NCBI GenBank assembly: GCA_950295325.1 | Contig: OX485806.1 | Location: forward strand, 47,487,169 to 47,551,168 | Direction of reading: 5' to 3' | From: Polytrichum commune | Taxonomy: Eukaryota; Streptophyta; Polytrichopsida; Polytrichales; Polytrichaceae | Length of the DNA stretch: 64,000 nucleotides | Shown here: positions 49,284-62,129 of the stretch, piece by piece | Position numbering within the stretch: the stretch's first letter is position 1 | Layout: every line of letters begins with the position of its first letter | Position numbers and translations under genes: made by a program | Notes under the pieces: generated by a model | Seen by the model: the letters and a program-made list of their open reading frames with translations, nothing else | Told to the model about the DNA's origin: nothing | Databases searched by the model: none

Positions 49284-49350
49284 AAATACAAATTTTACAG
49301 GGAAGCATATGTGTGAACAAATATGCTTCCCTATAAAATTCATATTTACT
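49284..49350. repeat. Near-perfect foldback (inverted repeat hairpin)
   Basis: AAATACAAATTTTACAGGGA and AGCATAT on the left pair with ATATGCTTCCCT and ATAAAATTCATATTT on the right, around a ~10-base loop (GTGTGAACAA). The stem is about 28 bp with only two or three mismatches. It may be a small foldback element, a decayed MITE or a hairpin-RNA locus. Confidence 0.8.
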
Positions 49351-50129
49351 TGTGGATTGTTGTTGTCTTCTAATGGAGGGTTTGTTATTGGTATATACAT
49401 AGTATTGGTATACGTGACGATCTTTGTGTGTGAAAGGCAATTAAATATTTCCTTTGTTGGAGGAAATGGGAGAATATTTATAGAAAGACAATGGAAAGAC
49501 AATTGTTGAGGGTATCTTTGTGTGTGAAAATATTAAATTAACATGTGTGTAAGGATTATGTGAGAGGTAAAGTGAGATTTTGCATGATGGAGAAATAGGA
49601 GGGTTTTTGTGAGGATAAGAGAAAATAGGCTTGTAGAGTGAGTTGTGTTTTTCATTTAGGTCAAACAATGTAATTTGAAGGAGTTCCATTGAGGCCACCA
49701 ACCCCACACACCCTCAACAATAACCTCCTCGATTACTAACCCAAATTCTCAAGCCTACAAAAGTAGACTAAAAACCAAATTCCAATGTAATCACTAACTT
49801 CAAACACATGGGAATTTGAATTGTTTTTAAAGAACAAAACCTCTTATGGGCACACGTAAGGATTGCGGCTCCACATGAAATGCACTCAACCTCACCAAAC
49901 ACTCCACCAAAACCACACATGAACACCTCCAATAACATTTACCATAAGTAGTACAATAATCTCCCGCTTAAGTATGCATCCGTTTAAGTATGCATCCCAG
50001 CTAAGAACACAATCTTTTTGACAAAAATCAGGGTTCATACTTTATTGTTTGAACATGTCATGCAAAGTCATTTGCTGTGAATGCATGGATTTTTTACACT
50101 TGACATATAATGTTACTTTATTAATGGTT

Positions 50130-50547
50130 TTGTTGAAACATCTCAAACAATGGGCGTACTTCATCATAAATTTGTCCAACTTCCGTTTGAACAATTGGAG
50201 CAAAGCAATTGGTCATCAATGTCAAAGACAATGTTGTGTAGAGCTTCAAAGCCTTTGAAGTTGGTAACATTTTTAGATTTAACAAATGTCTCGATAGGCT
50301 GGATTTCGTCATTGATAGGTGGTTCTGCTTCAATTCGCATCATTTCCAAAACTTTCAGGATGGCGCCTTCACTAACTTCATACTCCCACCCCAATGCCCA
50401 CTTGCTCGGCATGTTTGGCTTGCTCAACTTTCCAATGATTTCACAACGATGGGCTTTGGTCAAGCGGGTTGCCTTAGTTTTCATCCATTTCCCATTGCGA
50501 TTCATCGAATTAGAGTGTCTAGAAAGTGATATGAATAAAGTACACAC
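50130..50547 (-). pseudogene. Possible CENP-B/pogo-like transposase N-terminal fragment
   Basis: A 127-codon minus-strand frame contains KATRLTKAHRCEIIGKLSKP then WALGWEYEVSEGAILKVLE. This resembles the helix-turn-helix of CENP-B/Tigger-type transposases (basic start, R-EI---L, A--Y-VSEG-I-KV). The next part (FKGFEALHNIVFDIDDQLLC) does not show the DDE catalytic region. Short, with neither end; the assignment rests on this one motif. Confidence 0.4.
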
Positions 50548-50559
50548 CTACCAACTAAG

Positions 50560-53540
50560 TGCATACTTAAGCAAGAGATTACCATACCCTTAACCGCACA
50601 AAACAGTCTTTGATAATGATAAGGAGTAGTATTTGAATAAATCATTGAACCAATATATGGTAGCAAGAAAAACATTGGGATTTGGGGTTGTAATAATCAT
50701 AAGCAAAGTCCAAATTAAAATAGCTATAAAGGTTAGCACTTTGAGTTGCTATGTCTATGGTGGAATAATGGTATTTAGCATGGTAGTAAAAGTTGGTTAA
50801 GGGCTTAGGATTACCAAAGAGTTGTTTTAAGAGGGTAGTTTGGTATCATTGAGAAATATAGGTATGCTAAGGAGATTGAGGCTACAATATTGGTAACATA
50901 GTCCATCTACCTTATTAACAATCACCTTTGCCCCTCCTATACATGACCGAGGAGAGCTAGAGGAAGAACCAACGGGAAAAAAAAGGTCAACGGATAGAAG
51001 CTGTGAACAAGCAGGGAGCGAAGCTGACCCACGAGGACGAGTGCTAGCAAAGGAGGTTGCGGGGCCGAGAGGCGGGGAGCTGGTTTGCAAAAAACTAGGA
51101 GACAACTTCGATAAGATGGGTAGTTGTTAGGGTAGGACTGTGGGAACGCAACTAGGAACAGAGCGAGCGTGGAAACATGTACGGCCACACAAACATGTTA
51201 GGAATAGTTGGAAACTAAGTGTGAACATCTAGTTAATAGGATTATTTTATGGAATGAAGATGAGTAGATGAAAGAACACGCCCAAAAGGATGACAATTGT
51301 TTTGGATGGACATAACTATTTCAGCCGCTTTAAATGAATTAACCAATTTTAGATGGATGGGATAATACGAGATGCAACCAAATCCCATGGCACATCTAGG
51401 CAAATCGTTAAATGCACCAAATGTATTCCACAAGCACATCTATTATTATAGCACATGGATATTATTGTAAATAGATATGTCTAGACCAAAATTAAACATT
51501 AGTTATATACATTGCTCAAAATAGAAAAATCACACATTTGGTAAAAGGGAAAAAAGACATAACCGCCACATCAAACACATGCACACATTAAAGAGACACA
51601 AAGGGGGCCTAAAAAAACTCATTTTACGTCGACTATCTCACATGAGTGCCGCGAAGCCTATCGGGAGCCCAAGACCTACCACAACGCCTATTGGAAGCAA
51701 AAGACTTGCCGCAAAGCCTATCGGGCGTGTGAGGCTTGAAGAACTTTTGAAAATAAAGACTTAGCCGAAATTCGAGAAGGCTTGAAGAACTTTTGAAGAA
51801 AAAGACTTAAAAAATTCCAACAAGGCGTAAAACCCTTGGATGGAAAAGAACCTTAGAGACTAAGGGATTTTGCAACCCTTAGAGACTAAGAAAATTCCCA
51901 ACCTTTCAAGACTAGGGAATTCAAGATCCTTGAAGAGACTAAGGGTTTTCAAAACCTTGAGAGATGAAGGGATTCAAGACCCTTGAGACTTAAGGACCTA
52001 AAGGACTTAGGCTCAGCCGACATGAAGACCCTTAGAGACGAAGAGATTAGAGACTTAGAAAGTTACTAGGGCATGAAAACTCCGAGACTAAGAAGATTTT
52101 CCGGAGCTTGAAGACCCCAAGGCTTGAGAGGGAAACCATCGGAGTTAGGAAACTTGAAGAAACTCACATGATTAAGACTCAAAAAGAAATTCTTGATTGA
52201 TTAATCAAAATATATGGTTGAACACCCAAAATTCGAAGGTTGAAGCTAAGGGCACTTACTTACCAAGACCCGTGAGCATCCTTGGGGTTAAAGTTTTGGG
52301 ATAGGTATCGAATGACGGGAGAGGCATAAATCGGCAGACACGGAATCATTAAGAGGAGGAAGACGAGGAAAGGGTTGCCAAGTGGACTACATCGACCATC
52401 ACCGTACAATCAAACACAAATTAAGATTTCACTTCATCATAACCCTCACATCAAGAAAAAATATTTTGGGGATAATTAAGAAAGATATGTAGAAAGTACG
52501 AGAACATTGACATGGATAATATTAGATTATACACATGAATGACTAAGAAAATTGATCAAATACTTTGGATATAATGATTTCATGAAATCATTATGAAAAT
52601 GTACTTGGTAAATGATGAAATAAATAAATTCCCATAATTAAGTGTCATTCATCAACTACGTAGATTTGCATTAGCGAGGGAGTATGCTTGAATTACAAAG
52701 GACTTTTGATACTCTTAACTACACACTCTCGGACTTTGGATGGCGTAAGAGTGATCACAAGTCATTCAAACCATGAAAGATATAGGAGTGATTATACATG
52801 ATGTTGGATATGGGAATAAATTCCATTTCAAAACACTTAACCTTGACATTAGGATTTAGGATAACATACACTTAGAAACCTAGGACACCTACTCCTTAAA
52901 GATTCATGAGAACTTACAAAGAGGAATATTACACAAAACTGGATACCAATAATAGTATGCATGTGACCACCTTCGTTGAAGTGGAAAGCAAGAACAATTT
53001 AATTTTGGTAGGAATGATGTTCGTGTAAACCGGTCAGCAACGGGTTACACCATCTAAGGCTAAGGGTTGAAGGTGACCTTGACACCTCCTTGCAACATAT
53101 CCTTCCCAACAATCTTGTCATACAAGCCAATATTTTCTAAAAACACTTCTTATTCAAAAACTATTACAATACTTTGCCTTCAATACCCTCCAAAAAATCC
53201 TTACCACCTTAAGAAATTTTGGTAAAGATGTCACCAATAAACTTGCCAAATTTGCCCTAGTATACATCCAAAGTGCAACACTCCACCAATGCATAAAACA
53301 CATATCATCATTTTTTGGCATTCCAAATTACTTACACATACCATCATACTACACCCATCATACACTTCAAAGCCTACATACAAAAACGATGTACACCCAC
53401 CAACTCACAACCGCAATCCTACCTCGATACACATTTGTAGAAAAATAACTCAAGATTCCACTAGTTCAATCGTCCATTTTGAAGTATTAATGGTCAAGAT
53501 TCCACCGCACATATGCACAAATCAAAAAGAAAAGAAATAG
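50560..53540. other. Intergenic DNA with degenerate repeats, no gene
   Basis: No supported coding region. 51640-51730 has three loosely repeated segments of CGAAGCCTATCGGGAGCCCA type; 51830-52090 has many CCTTAGAGACTAAGGGATTT-like words (see the repeat entry). The remainder is AT-rich and featureless to me. Confidence 0.4.
51640..52095 (+). repeat. Degenerate short tandem repeats (AAGCCTATCGG and TTAGAGACTAAGG words)
   Basis: First block: (A)AGCCTATCGG(G/A)...AAGAC(T/C)T-CC, three times within 51650-51735. Second block: CCTTAGAGACTAAGG(G/A)ATTT-type words at about 51850, 51876, 51906, 51930, 51955, 51980 and 52028. Imperfect, probably part of a non-coding region of an old retroelement. Confidence 0.55.
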
Positions 53541-54327
53541 AACTCCAGTCTCCGTAGGAGGCCGGAGTGAATAAAATGTCCGTTTGTAGAACATCCTTGG
53601 CCACGCCCTAGGGCAATGGCGTTAGATGTAATACTACTTCACCCCTTGCAGGGAGTAGATACTATATTATTAACTAATAACCGATTAACCGGTAACTGGT
53701 AACCAGTAGCATGTGAACGTTGTTAGTGGGGTTTGTCCAGTATAATGGCATTGTTTTACAGGGTAAAGTGTACGGGGTTATAAGTGTGTTCATTTAGTTA
53801 TGCTAGGTCATGAAGGTCTGTGACAAATTATCGGTTCTCTAATCTTCGTTTATGAACTAATATTGAGTGTGCATATTGTGTGGCGATTATGTTAATTTGT
53901 TGGAATGTGTTTTTTATTTTTATGAAAGGGAGTTTGAATTTTGTTTCCAGGTTTTTCATTGATGGGATGTGTGTAGTGGCTCTTGCGCCTGCGACTAGTA
54001 CCATGAGTGGGGCTACATTCCATCCCCTTGTTATGATGTTACTGATGAGTGGTTGGTATTTTGTGATTTTCCTATCGAGGGTTTCTACGACAAATCCGTC
54101 ATTACAATATATAAAATCTATGAATTGTATGGTGATTCCTATTGTAGGGGCTTATGGTGGGGGTGGTTATAAGGATGTCCTATGACGCACAATATGTCCA
54201 ATTTGAACCTGGCGTTGCAGTGGCATCTCAGGGTACCACATGTGCATGGCAATAGCCATGTTGGCACGGTATTTTCTTAGGGTTGTTCATTATACGTTCC
54301 CGCACTCATAAGTGTATAGTGTCTAGA
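53541..54327. other. Probable 3' region of the RNase H retroelement
   Basis: Lies downstream (minus strand) of the terminal ORF of the relic at 54328-55992. Contains a small hairpin, ACTCC-GTCTCC / GGAGGCCGGAGT, at 53548-53572. No poly(A) or target duplication identified. Confidence 0.3.
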
Positions 54328-55992
54328 TTATTTATTTGACATAATTACTTTACGTGCTTCCCATACATCTTTGTTATGTTGTTTTGTTATAAATGCATGA
54401 ATGTGTTGTTGTTTGCATTTGAGTAGTACATGTAATAATGGATCTGTGTTTGATGAGTTGCAGATGGGACACGTTTCTAATGGGTAAGCTTCTCTACCAA
54501 AGAAGAGTTGCTTCCGGGTGTCACCCATGTACTCTGCCATTTGGAATATGATTAGGCATGTTTTTTGTTTATCCGTAATATTTGGATTTTTCCAAAAATT
54601 GTTTGACAATGTCTTGACAATGTCTTGTCAATATCTTTGTTTTTGAGCCACTTGTGTAGTTGGTGTGTTTGGTTAGCTATGACTTCTAAATTATGTTTTT
54701 TATCATATTTAAGGACGTGTTTTCCAAGGTGTCATATGGGGCCTTTGTTTGGTGTTTCTTGTATTGAGTGCCACCAATTTTTTTGGAGGTAGTATGGTGT
54801 AGGGTGTGCATGTTCGTGTGGCATTGCGGCGTCTCTATGATCTAGTTTGCATCCTAATTTGGCTAATATGTTTGCTTGTTCATTGCCATTTATGTTAGCA
54901 TGGGCTTTGACTTTATGTAGTGTGGTGATTTGTGTGTGGGATTGTAGCATTGTGGTCATGGATTCAAGGATATTTTTGTCTAGGTGGTTATTATGTAGTG
55001 TGGGGTGTTTGATTTGAGTGTTTAATAAATATAGGACATTAAGGCAATCCGTGAAGATATGTGTTGGTTCGTCACGATATGTGGTGGTTAGGAGTTGGAG
55101 AGTGTGGTGTGTGGCCATCATTTTTGCTCTTAGTATGTTCTGTAGCCCTGGTAGTCTTACTGCAATTTTAGATTTTTTATAGAATTGTAGATACCATACC
55201 CTATTTTTTGCGTTTCCAGTGTCCTTTGGATGTTTCGTTAGGTGGTTTGAATGATCCATCTATGTAGTAGCATAATTGTGGTATGTATTTGAGGGGTAGA
55301 CATCTATCAATGTTAGTGATTAGTGGAATATTGGGGGTTTGGGTGGTTGGTGGATGAGGGGGGTATATAAATTTAGACCATTTTATACTACGATTTATTG
55401 GGGTGTCTCGCGGTGTAGGTGATGTGGGTTGAGTGAACATTGTGGATATTTGTAGGGTGTTAGCAATATTGTACATCTGTTGGGTATATCCTTCTGATCC
55501 AGTGGGTGTGCCTTTGTGGTGGACACATTGAGTGTGTATGGTGCGACTTTTCGTTCTAGGTTCAGTTCGTAGTTCTGGTGGAATTGTTGGTTCTTTGTAT
55601 GTGATGGTGTCAGCTTTGAACTGTGCAATAACATATGAGTCTAGAAAAGGTCCTTCGTGGGGGTTGAGGTTGTGATACCAGTTCTCGTTTGGTGTTATGA
55701 GGATTGTGACTGTGTTTGGGTTATTTTTGAATGCGAGACGTGCCCAATGAAGGGTTTGTTGGGCTTTTTTTTCCGTGTGTGGGTGTGCATATCCGTGTCC
55801 TTGCCATTTGTACTGGAACGATGTGCACAAATCACACAAAACCTCAAATTGTGATACATATGATACATGGACAGTTAGAAAATACACTCCTTCTGCCCCC
55901 ACCAAATTTCCCTCACCCTTCTCGAACCTTTTTCCACGACAAATGGTTGACATATGTCTCCACTTCCTCACCACGTGCACCAACCACACCAT
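54328..55992 (-). pseudogene. Non-LTR-type retroelement relic with RNase H domain
   Basis: Read on the minus strand: 55992-55201 (contains NPNTVTILITPNENWYHNLN and, near its end, CYYIDGSFKPPNE), 55259-54732 (the rest of RNase H: HIFTDCLNVLYLLNTQIKHP, then VKAHANINGNEQANILAKLG) and 54609-54328 (CPICNSSNTDPLLHVLLKC, then QHIHAFITKQHNK, a Cys/His cluster as at LINE C termini). Frameshifts separate the blocks. RNase H residues: Asp in YIDGS and Asp in FTDCL are present; the Glu expected in RAELMA is Lys (RAKMMA), and the final Asp in GNEQAD is Asn, so the domain is inactive. The upstream ~150 residues are not a reverse transcriptase that I recognise. Confidence 0.7.
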
Positions 55993-56537
55993 TAAATTTT
56001 TTTGAACAACCTAACACAACAAATGAATATGGTATATACATAAATTGCTTTTCTTCCATTCCACATTTTGCAGCATTTCCCCAATGAACACATGCATGCT
56101 CACCATTCTCAACCATTTATCCACTACAAATGGTTGACACATGTCTCCACCTCCTCACCATGTGCACCAACCACACCATCAACAAAAGTCGAACAACCTA
56201 ACAAAACAAACTAGTCAAGCTCAATGAACACATGCACCCATCTTGCCCCCCCCCCTTGTCTCAATAATACATTTCTTATACTCATGCACTGCATAAATAA
56301 AATGCCAATGTTTTTTCATACTCAAATCTGACATATTAATCATCACCACCACCTTCCCACATAAAACCACACACTATACCACCAAAAATGTTATGTACAA
56401 TTTGTTGATTTTATTTTTTGCCTTGATTGCAACCTTACCACCCCAACCCAATAAAAAAAAACTTAGATACCAAACATTGGTGCACACTCTAGAAGACAAT
56501 GGATAATATATTCTATTCCTTAGCCTAAAAACATGTA
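55993..56537. other. Spacer left of the mariner element
   Basis: A partial duplication: a block with ACAAATGGTTGACATATGTCTCCACTTCCTCACCACGTGCACC (first at 55940-55982) recurs at 56122-56167 about 180 bases on. Rest is CA-rich and non-coding. Confidence 0.5.
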
Positions 56538-58463
56538 CTCCCTCCGTTTCATATCAAAAGTTACGTTTCACTAAATATGTGGGATTAAGGTCATTTTTCG
56601 CATTTTTATCACGAAATTGTGTGCGTTGTATAGCTCTCACTAAGCACTTTCCGGTGAGCTAGGGGTGTCCAAAAAAAAATCAATTTTTTTTAACGCCAAT
56701 TTCATTGGAAGCCCGTCATTTTGGGCGGATGGCACCGAAGCTCATTTGCTAATGAGTAGTGAGGTTGAGACTTGTGCTCCTTAAGGTTTGTGTTTAGGGT
56801 TAGGGTTTTTGAGAAGAAACGGAATGGCGATGTCCATTTCTGATGAAATCGATGTTGACGGTGATGCTCACGGATTGGAGATGGAGCCCATTGTGAACAA
56901 CAAGAAAAGCCCAACCTGGGTAATGAGAACCGCCAGTTGATCTACCAGAAGTTGTTCGCCAAGAAGCGAGATGATGGATCGCTCCCGAAAGGTGTTCTAC
57001 TCAATGTTGGCAAGGAGTTCGGTGTCACACGTCAATCCATCTCGCGAATCTGGAATCGTGGAAAGCAATCACTTGCGGCTGGCGATCGGTTGGCCAACAT
57101 ATTGAATCGCAAGCAGAAGACAGGTCGCAAGAATAATCATCGACATGGATCGGATTAAGGCGGTTCCGCTAAGACAACGCGGAACTCTGCGGGCGTTAGC
57201 AGCTGCGCTTGGCGACGTGTCATCCACGACCATTCATCGTCGCATTAAGGACAAGAGTCTCAAATTCCATTCAAGTGCGGTTAAGCCCTTCCTCATCGAT
57301 GCGAACAAGTTGGAGCGGTTGAAGTTTTGCCTGTCCATGTTGACGTACGACACCTTGCAGCACCGGGATTACGAGTTCGACAGCATGATGTGGCGTATCC
57401 ATTTGGACGAAAAATGGTTCCAGGTGACGAGAACCCAGAGGATACATCCTTGCGCCAGACGAGACGGACGCTCATCGTACGTGCAAGAGCAAACGCATTA
57501 TTGACAAGATCATGTTCCTCTATGTTGTCGCGCGGCCTCGATGGGATACAGTTCGGAATCAATATTTCGACGGCAAGATCGGAATGTACCCATTCATTAG
57601 GGTTGAGAAGGCCAAGAGGGCTAGCCGCAATCGCCCAAGAGGGGCAGACGTGATCAAGCCGGTGGATGTCGATCGGGAAGTGTCACGTCGGATGCTGATC
57701 GACAAGGTGCTCCCAGACATTCGTGCGAATTTCCCGAAAGGATGGGACGGGATGGGCCTTGAACGGGAGATTGAGCTTCAGCAAGACAACGCGACACCCC
57801 ATGTTAATGGCGATGATGAAGAGCTCGCTCCTGAGCTCGTCAAGGACGGCATCAAGATTGTGCTCATCAATCAGCCGCCGAATTCGCCTGACATGAACGT
57901 TCTAGACTTGGGATTCTTCCGCACAATTCAATCGTTGCAACACACTCTGCCTCAAGAGGGGTACGCTGGGATCATCAGTGCAACAACAAAGGCCTTCGAA
58001 TTGATGTCGATGGACGCGTTGAACAATGTTTTTCTCACTTGGTAGTCGTGCATGATTGAGGCCATCATGACTGAGGGGTCGAACCACTATAAGATTCCAC
58101 ACATGGGAAAGGCAGCGTTGCAGCGCAGGGGCGAACTTCCTCACACTTTGCGTTGTTTGGCAGAAATCGTTAGGAATGCTCATGAATTTGTTGAAGGCAA
58201 CACGCCCGTTCATCACCATTGACGAATGATACACATAAAACCGTGTTGATGTTTGTGTTTAGGTTGAGTTCAAATATCAATTGTTAAATAAGTGTAAATT
58301 GTTAGTTGATTGACTTGGTAGTTCATCAGCAACAACATTTACATTGTTTATAGCAACATTCCAATTCGTTTGATGAAGTTTGAAAGAAATTTCACCAAAC
58401 GTATCTTTTGTTTTGTAACGCAAATTATGTCCAAACGTAACTTTTGATATGAAACGGAGGGAG
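56538..58463 (+). mobile_element. Plant mariner-like element, full-length with intact TIRs
   Basis: Terminal inverted repeats start CTCCCTCCGTTTC, the signature of plant mariner and Stowaway elements, and extend perfectly through ATATCAAAAGTTACGTTT at the left (56538) and its complement at the right (to 58463). Both ends are flanked by TA (56536-56537 and 58464-58465), the Tc1/mariner target duplication. Length 1926 bp, insertion into AT-rich retroelement debris. Perfect TIRs suggest fairly recent insertion, yet the transposase is broken, so it could move only in trans. Confidence 0.95.
56824..58220 (+). pseudogene. Mariner DD39D transposase, frameshifted
   Basis: ATG 56824 opens MAMSISDEIDVDGDAHGLEM; coding then moves frame near 56900, 57145 and 57440. 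Blocks: N-terminal helix-turn-helix (LLNVGKEFGVTRQSISRIWN, about 57003), a middle region (RRIKDKSLKFHSSAVKPFL) and the catalytic core: first Asp in HLDEKWF (57400), second in LQQDNATPH (57785), third in SPDMNVLDLGFF (57910). Exactly 39 residues separate the second and third aspartates, as in plant mariners. A TAG at 58043-58045 splits off the last ~55 codons (CMIEAMTEGSNHYKIPHMGK), ending before 58220. At least three frameshifts and one stop: inactive. Confidence 0.92.
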
Positions 58464-61400
58464 TATCCAAAAAGGCATTCACACGCCCAATATCACCAGC
58501 TCATTTGATCAAAGGTACATCCCCTTAATGCCCATCCATGCATCATACATCAAATCCACTTAATTGCCATTATTTATCTCACATTTTCATGCTCAACAAT
58601 ATTTTTATTAAAATAATGTAATTTTCACCTAAGCAACCTCCAAAATTCCCCACACACACCAATACCTCAAGAATGAATTCTACAATAGGATGCCTATTTA
58701 ATTATCTTAAATAAAAAGATAAACAACCTTCCAAGGTTAGCACTAGGACTCCAACCCATTACATGCTACAACAAATTATCTAGGCTAATAGGAAGGTTAA
58801 TAACCATCCCTTGTAATTTTTTGAGAATGTTTTTTTTTTAAAAAATTAATTTTTTTAAATTTAAATAATAAAATTTGGGTAGGACTAATAGAGCATATGA
58901 AACACTAAAAATTATTTGGAAATAGGTGGGGGGGGGGGAGGAAGGGGAGTTATGGCATGTGGAGTATATGTATGTAGAAAAAAAATGTGAGTTATGGGAA
59001 TTGGGTGTGTTGGGTGGAGATTACAAATGATGGGTGATGTGTTGGCAACACATGATTATGTGGTTGTATTTAAGTTGCTTCATGGTGTAGTTATTGTGAA
59101 AAACTAGTGTGCAAAATAGAAACCATTAGGTTTGTTGAATAATTTGTTGTCATATGTGTGTGCGTGTTGAGTGGGTGATGTGTATGAAAGTGTGGTTGAT
59201 TGATGGTATTGAAGGATTTCATATTCCAATAATAAATAGGTTGTGTATGTGAATATGGTGGAAGTGTGTTTTGTGTGAAGGTTTGGAGGTTTGGAGGTGG
59301 TGGATGGGGGTGTGGTGGGAAGGTGGTTTGATGCAATTTTTGTCCTATTATATGATGCTTGTTGGAATAATGGTGTAGAAAGTGAAAGGGTTTGACTTGT
59401 TGAGATACTTTGTTTGAGGATGTGTATGTGGTATCGATTGTTGTTGTGGGTGGTAGTATGGGTTTTGTAGAACAACCTAGTTTGAACTTCAGGATAGTTT
59501 GAATTTTAGTTTGATTTTTACATGTAATTTGTGATCTCTATTTGATGGTTCCTTAAAAAAAATTTGGAAACCATATGTGGTGGTCAATTAACAACTGTGG
59601 CATTTGACCTTAAAATGATTACTTTATTCATTTTGGTAGCAACATGATAAACATTAATCTTACTCGCATTTTTGAAACTTGCTCTACAACCTGCATGGAG
59701 GGGGGAAAGAGAAAATGTGTCTTCACCGTGAGAGAAAGTGAGAATGAGCCCAACGCTAACCTTCGCGGATTACCTCTTCCAACCACAAAGGCTTATTGGC
59801 CATAGATTTAGCTTTTTCTAAATCTAACGGTTAGTATCTACTATTGATTTCACCTTACCTATCTTTTTTCTAAATTTTTCCACCTTCTTGATCCAATGAC
59901 CTACGCTTTCATCCACACACGTCTTTATTTGCTCGCTACCTTCATCCGCATACGCCATCATTGGCTCAATGTTTTTATCTACTTGATGTTGTGCCGAATC
60001 TTTGTGAATTGTTTAATTGTCTAACATTGCTAACTAATTGATACTAATCTAATTTCTAATAAGTAATTTCATTTCTTAATTAATCAATAAGCTTTAATTC
60101 AAACTGCAAGAAATTTGGATGGTTTACATCCTTATAGACACCAAGGTTGTAACGGAGGCATTTCTTAGGGGAATAACATTCACATGTTATTATTTCATCA
60201 CATTATCATTGAAGAAAAAATAATTATGCAATTCTATGACGTGCCCCCCCCCCTTTATAATGACAAGGTAACCCATCTATGAAAATGCCCATTATATTCA
60301 TAAACATGTATTTGTAATGGTTGCAACCACGTGATTGTATTTTCTAGGGCATTTTCTACCTTGATACCTGTAACCATCTTGAGCTTCCTAGGCTGAACAA
60401 TTTTGCAAGAAATGGCAAGTTGTGCCCTCGAAACACTTGAGAAACCTTAAACATTTTATAGCCTTTAAATATATATTGCAAATCATTTTTCCGTCTAGAT
60501 TCCGTTATACCCACCGGAGCACTCATGTTGTTGCATGCTTGTGTTATTTTTGTTCATTTACAATTTTATTATTGCTAAGATTGTATTTCTAAATCCACAT
60601 CTTTTATGTACAACGGTTTGTGAATGTTGTGCCCCATTGACTTTGGCCCTCATACATTCACAAGTGTTCATGAAAATTATGCCCACCTCTTGATTCTAAA
60701 ATTATGAAAACTCATACCTAAATAAACCCTTGCATTTGTCCTCAGATTAGACCCACATCACTTTATTCGTTAATTTGGGACTTTTTCGGCATTTTGAGAC
60801 AGTTACAAATATAAAAACATGGATAAAATCACACAGATATTGGAGAATGTTGTAAGATGAAAATACTTTGAAGCGGGTGTTCATATCAAGAACCCAATTA
60901 AGAACTCATATCAAGATGCTTTAGGTAGGACGACCCAAACATTAGACCATGTTGTTGTGGTCCATATATTAATTTGAGACAAGAGAAAGTCTCAAATTAA
61001 CGCATATAGTAATCCACCTATGTATCACTTGGCTCCACTGTTGCATTTCCTCGCATTCTATTGTTGTATATTATCTCTTGTTTTCCTAATGTAAATAATT
61101 GTTGTGTTTATAATTATATACATTTCATTCATGGTTTTTTCCTTGTTTTCAATCATTATATGTTGCAAGTTAAAATATCTACCATAGGGCCCTTAGAAAG
61201 ACACCAACACATGCTCCCTTGCATAAACCATTAATCATTTTCTACCTCAATGTTTTCCATGTCCATTTCCGTAGCCCCCAAAATATGGACTATGATGGGG
61301 AAATTGTCATTAACCATCAGGGTGTCCCAATACACCTTAGTATGTTGCGTTTCTTGCGGAAGGTCCAAGATTTTGATCATTTGATAATGAGTAGCTCCAT

Positions 61401-62129
61401 GATCTTGGGGAACATCAAGCCCATCAATGGCTTCTTATTTTGTGATCTTGATCCTTTTTTATTCACCCCCTTTGCTTGATCCTTGGAGAATTTTTTTTTG
61501 CGATGAACTCCATAATAATAGGTGTGGGAGCCCAATATTCTACGGAAATACGGAAATATGGAAATACGGATGCATTTTCCGTATTTTACCCTGCTCATAT
61601 AGGGATAATAGGGTCTCTTAGGTTAAAATTAAATATACTAGGAAATAAGGCATTCTAAATCCGCCTCGCACGATAAAAATGACAAAAAGGGGTATTATTA
61701 CCGGTCCGGCAAATTGGACTAGGTGTCGCAACCTTTGCTAGCCCCCCTTGACAATCTTGCCAATTTTCAATTCTAGCAAAGGTTACGAGCGCTAACCATT
61801 CGCATTCCGCCATGCTAATGATTAGCTCCTCGTACCCCGGACCTTATAGTTCATAGGAGGGAACCAACCCTCCTACTTTGCTTTCAGGACTCACCCCTTA
61901 ATCGGTAACCCATTCCTAGATGTGGACTTCCAATCCCATGTTGATCATCGCATTGCCAGAGCAACACTACAACAACCCGAACCATACTAGGCAACTATGG
62001 CCTCACAATGGGCCAATGCCCATGGAGGCCTTGCCGTTCGGCCTCGGGTGGGTGAGGCCACACCACCTCACCCATATAAGCCTCTAGGACTTTACACGGG
62101 GCCCCTACCCCATGTGAGGCCAAAACCAT
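58464..62129. other. Intergenic DNA, no recognised gene
   Basis: AT-rich and featureless for the most part. 61219-61479 (+) has an 86-codon frame (DGEIVINHQGVPIHLSMLRF) of coding character but no known family and no partners; it may be a transposon relic. 61538-61586 has GGAAATACGG-type repeats followed by the complement CCGTATTT (short hairpin). 61690-61980 is moderately GC-rich without tRNA or rRNA features. Confidence 0.35.

Noticed and set aside
51640-52095. CRISPR-like array
   Set aside because: Repeats are degenerate and spacers irregular in a plant nuclear context; ordinary tandem repeats.
59091-59475. His/Thr/Pro-rich minus-strand frames
   Set aside because: Low-complexity products of a GTG/TGG-rich strand.
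61690-61980. Possible tRNA or 5S rRNA gene
   Set aside because: No cloverleaf, no A/B box pair and no 5S consensus could be recognised.
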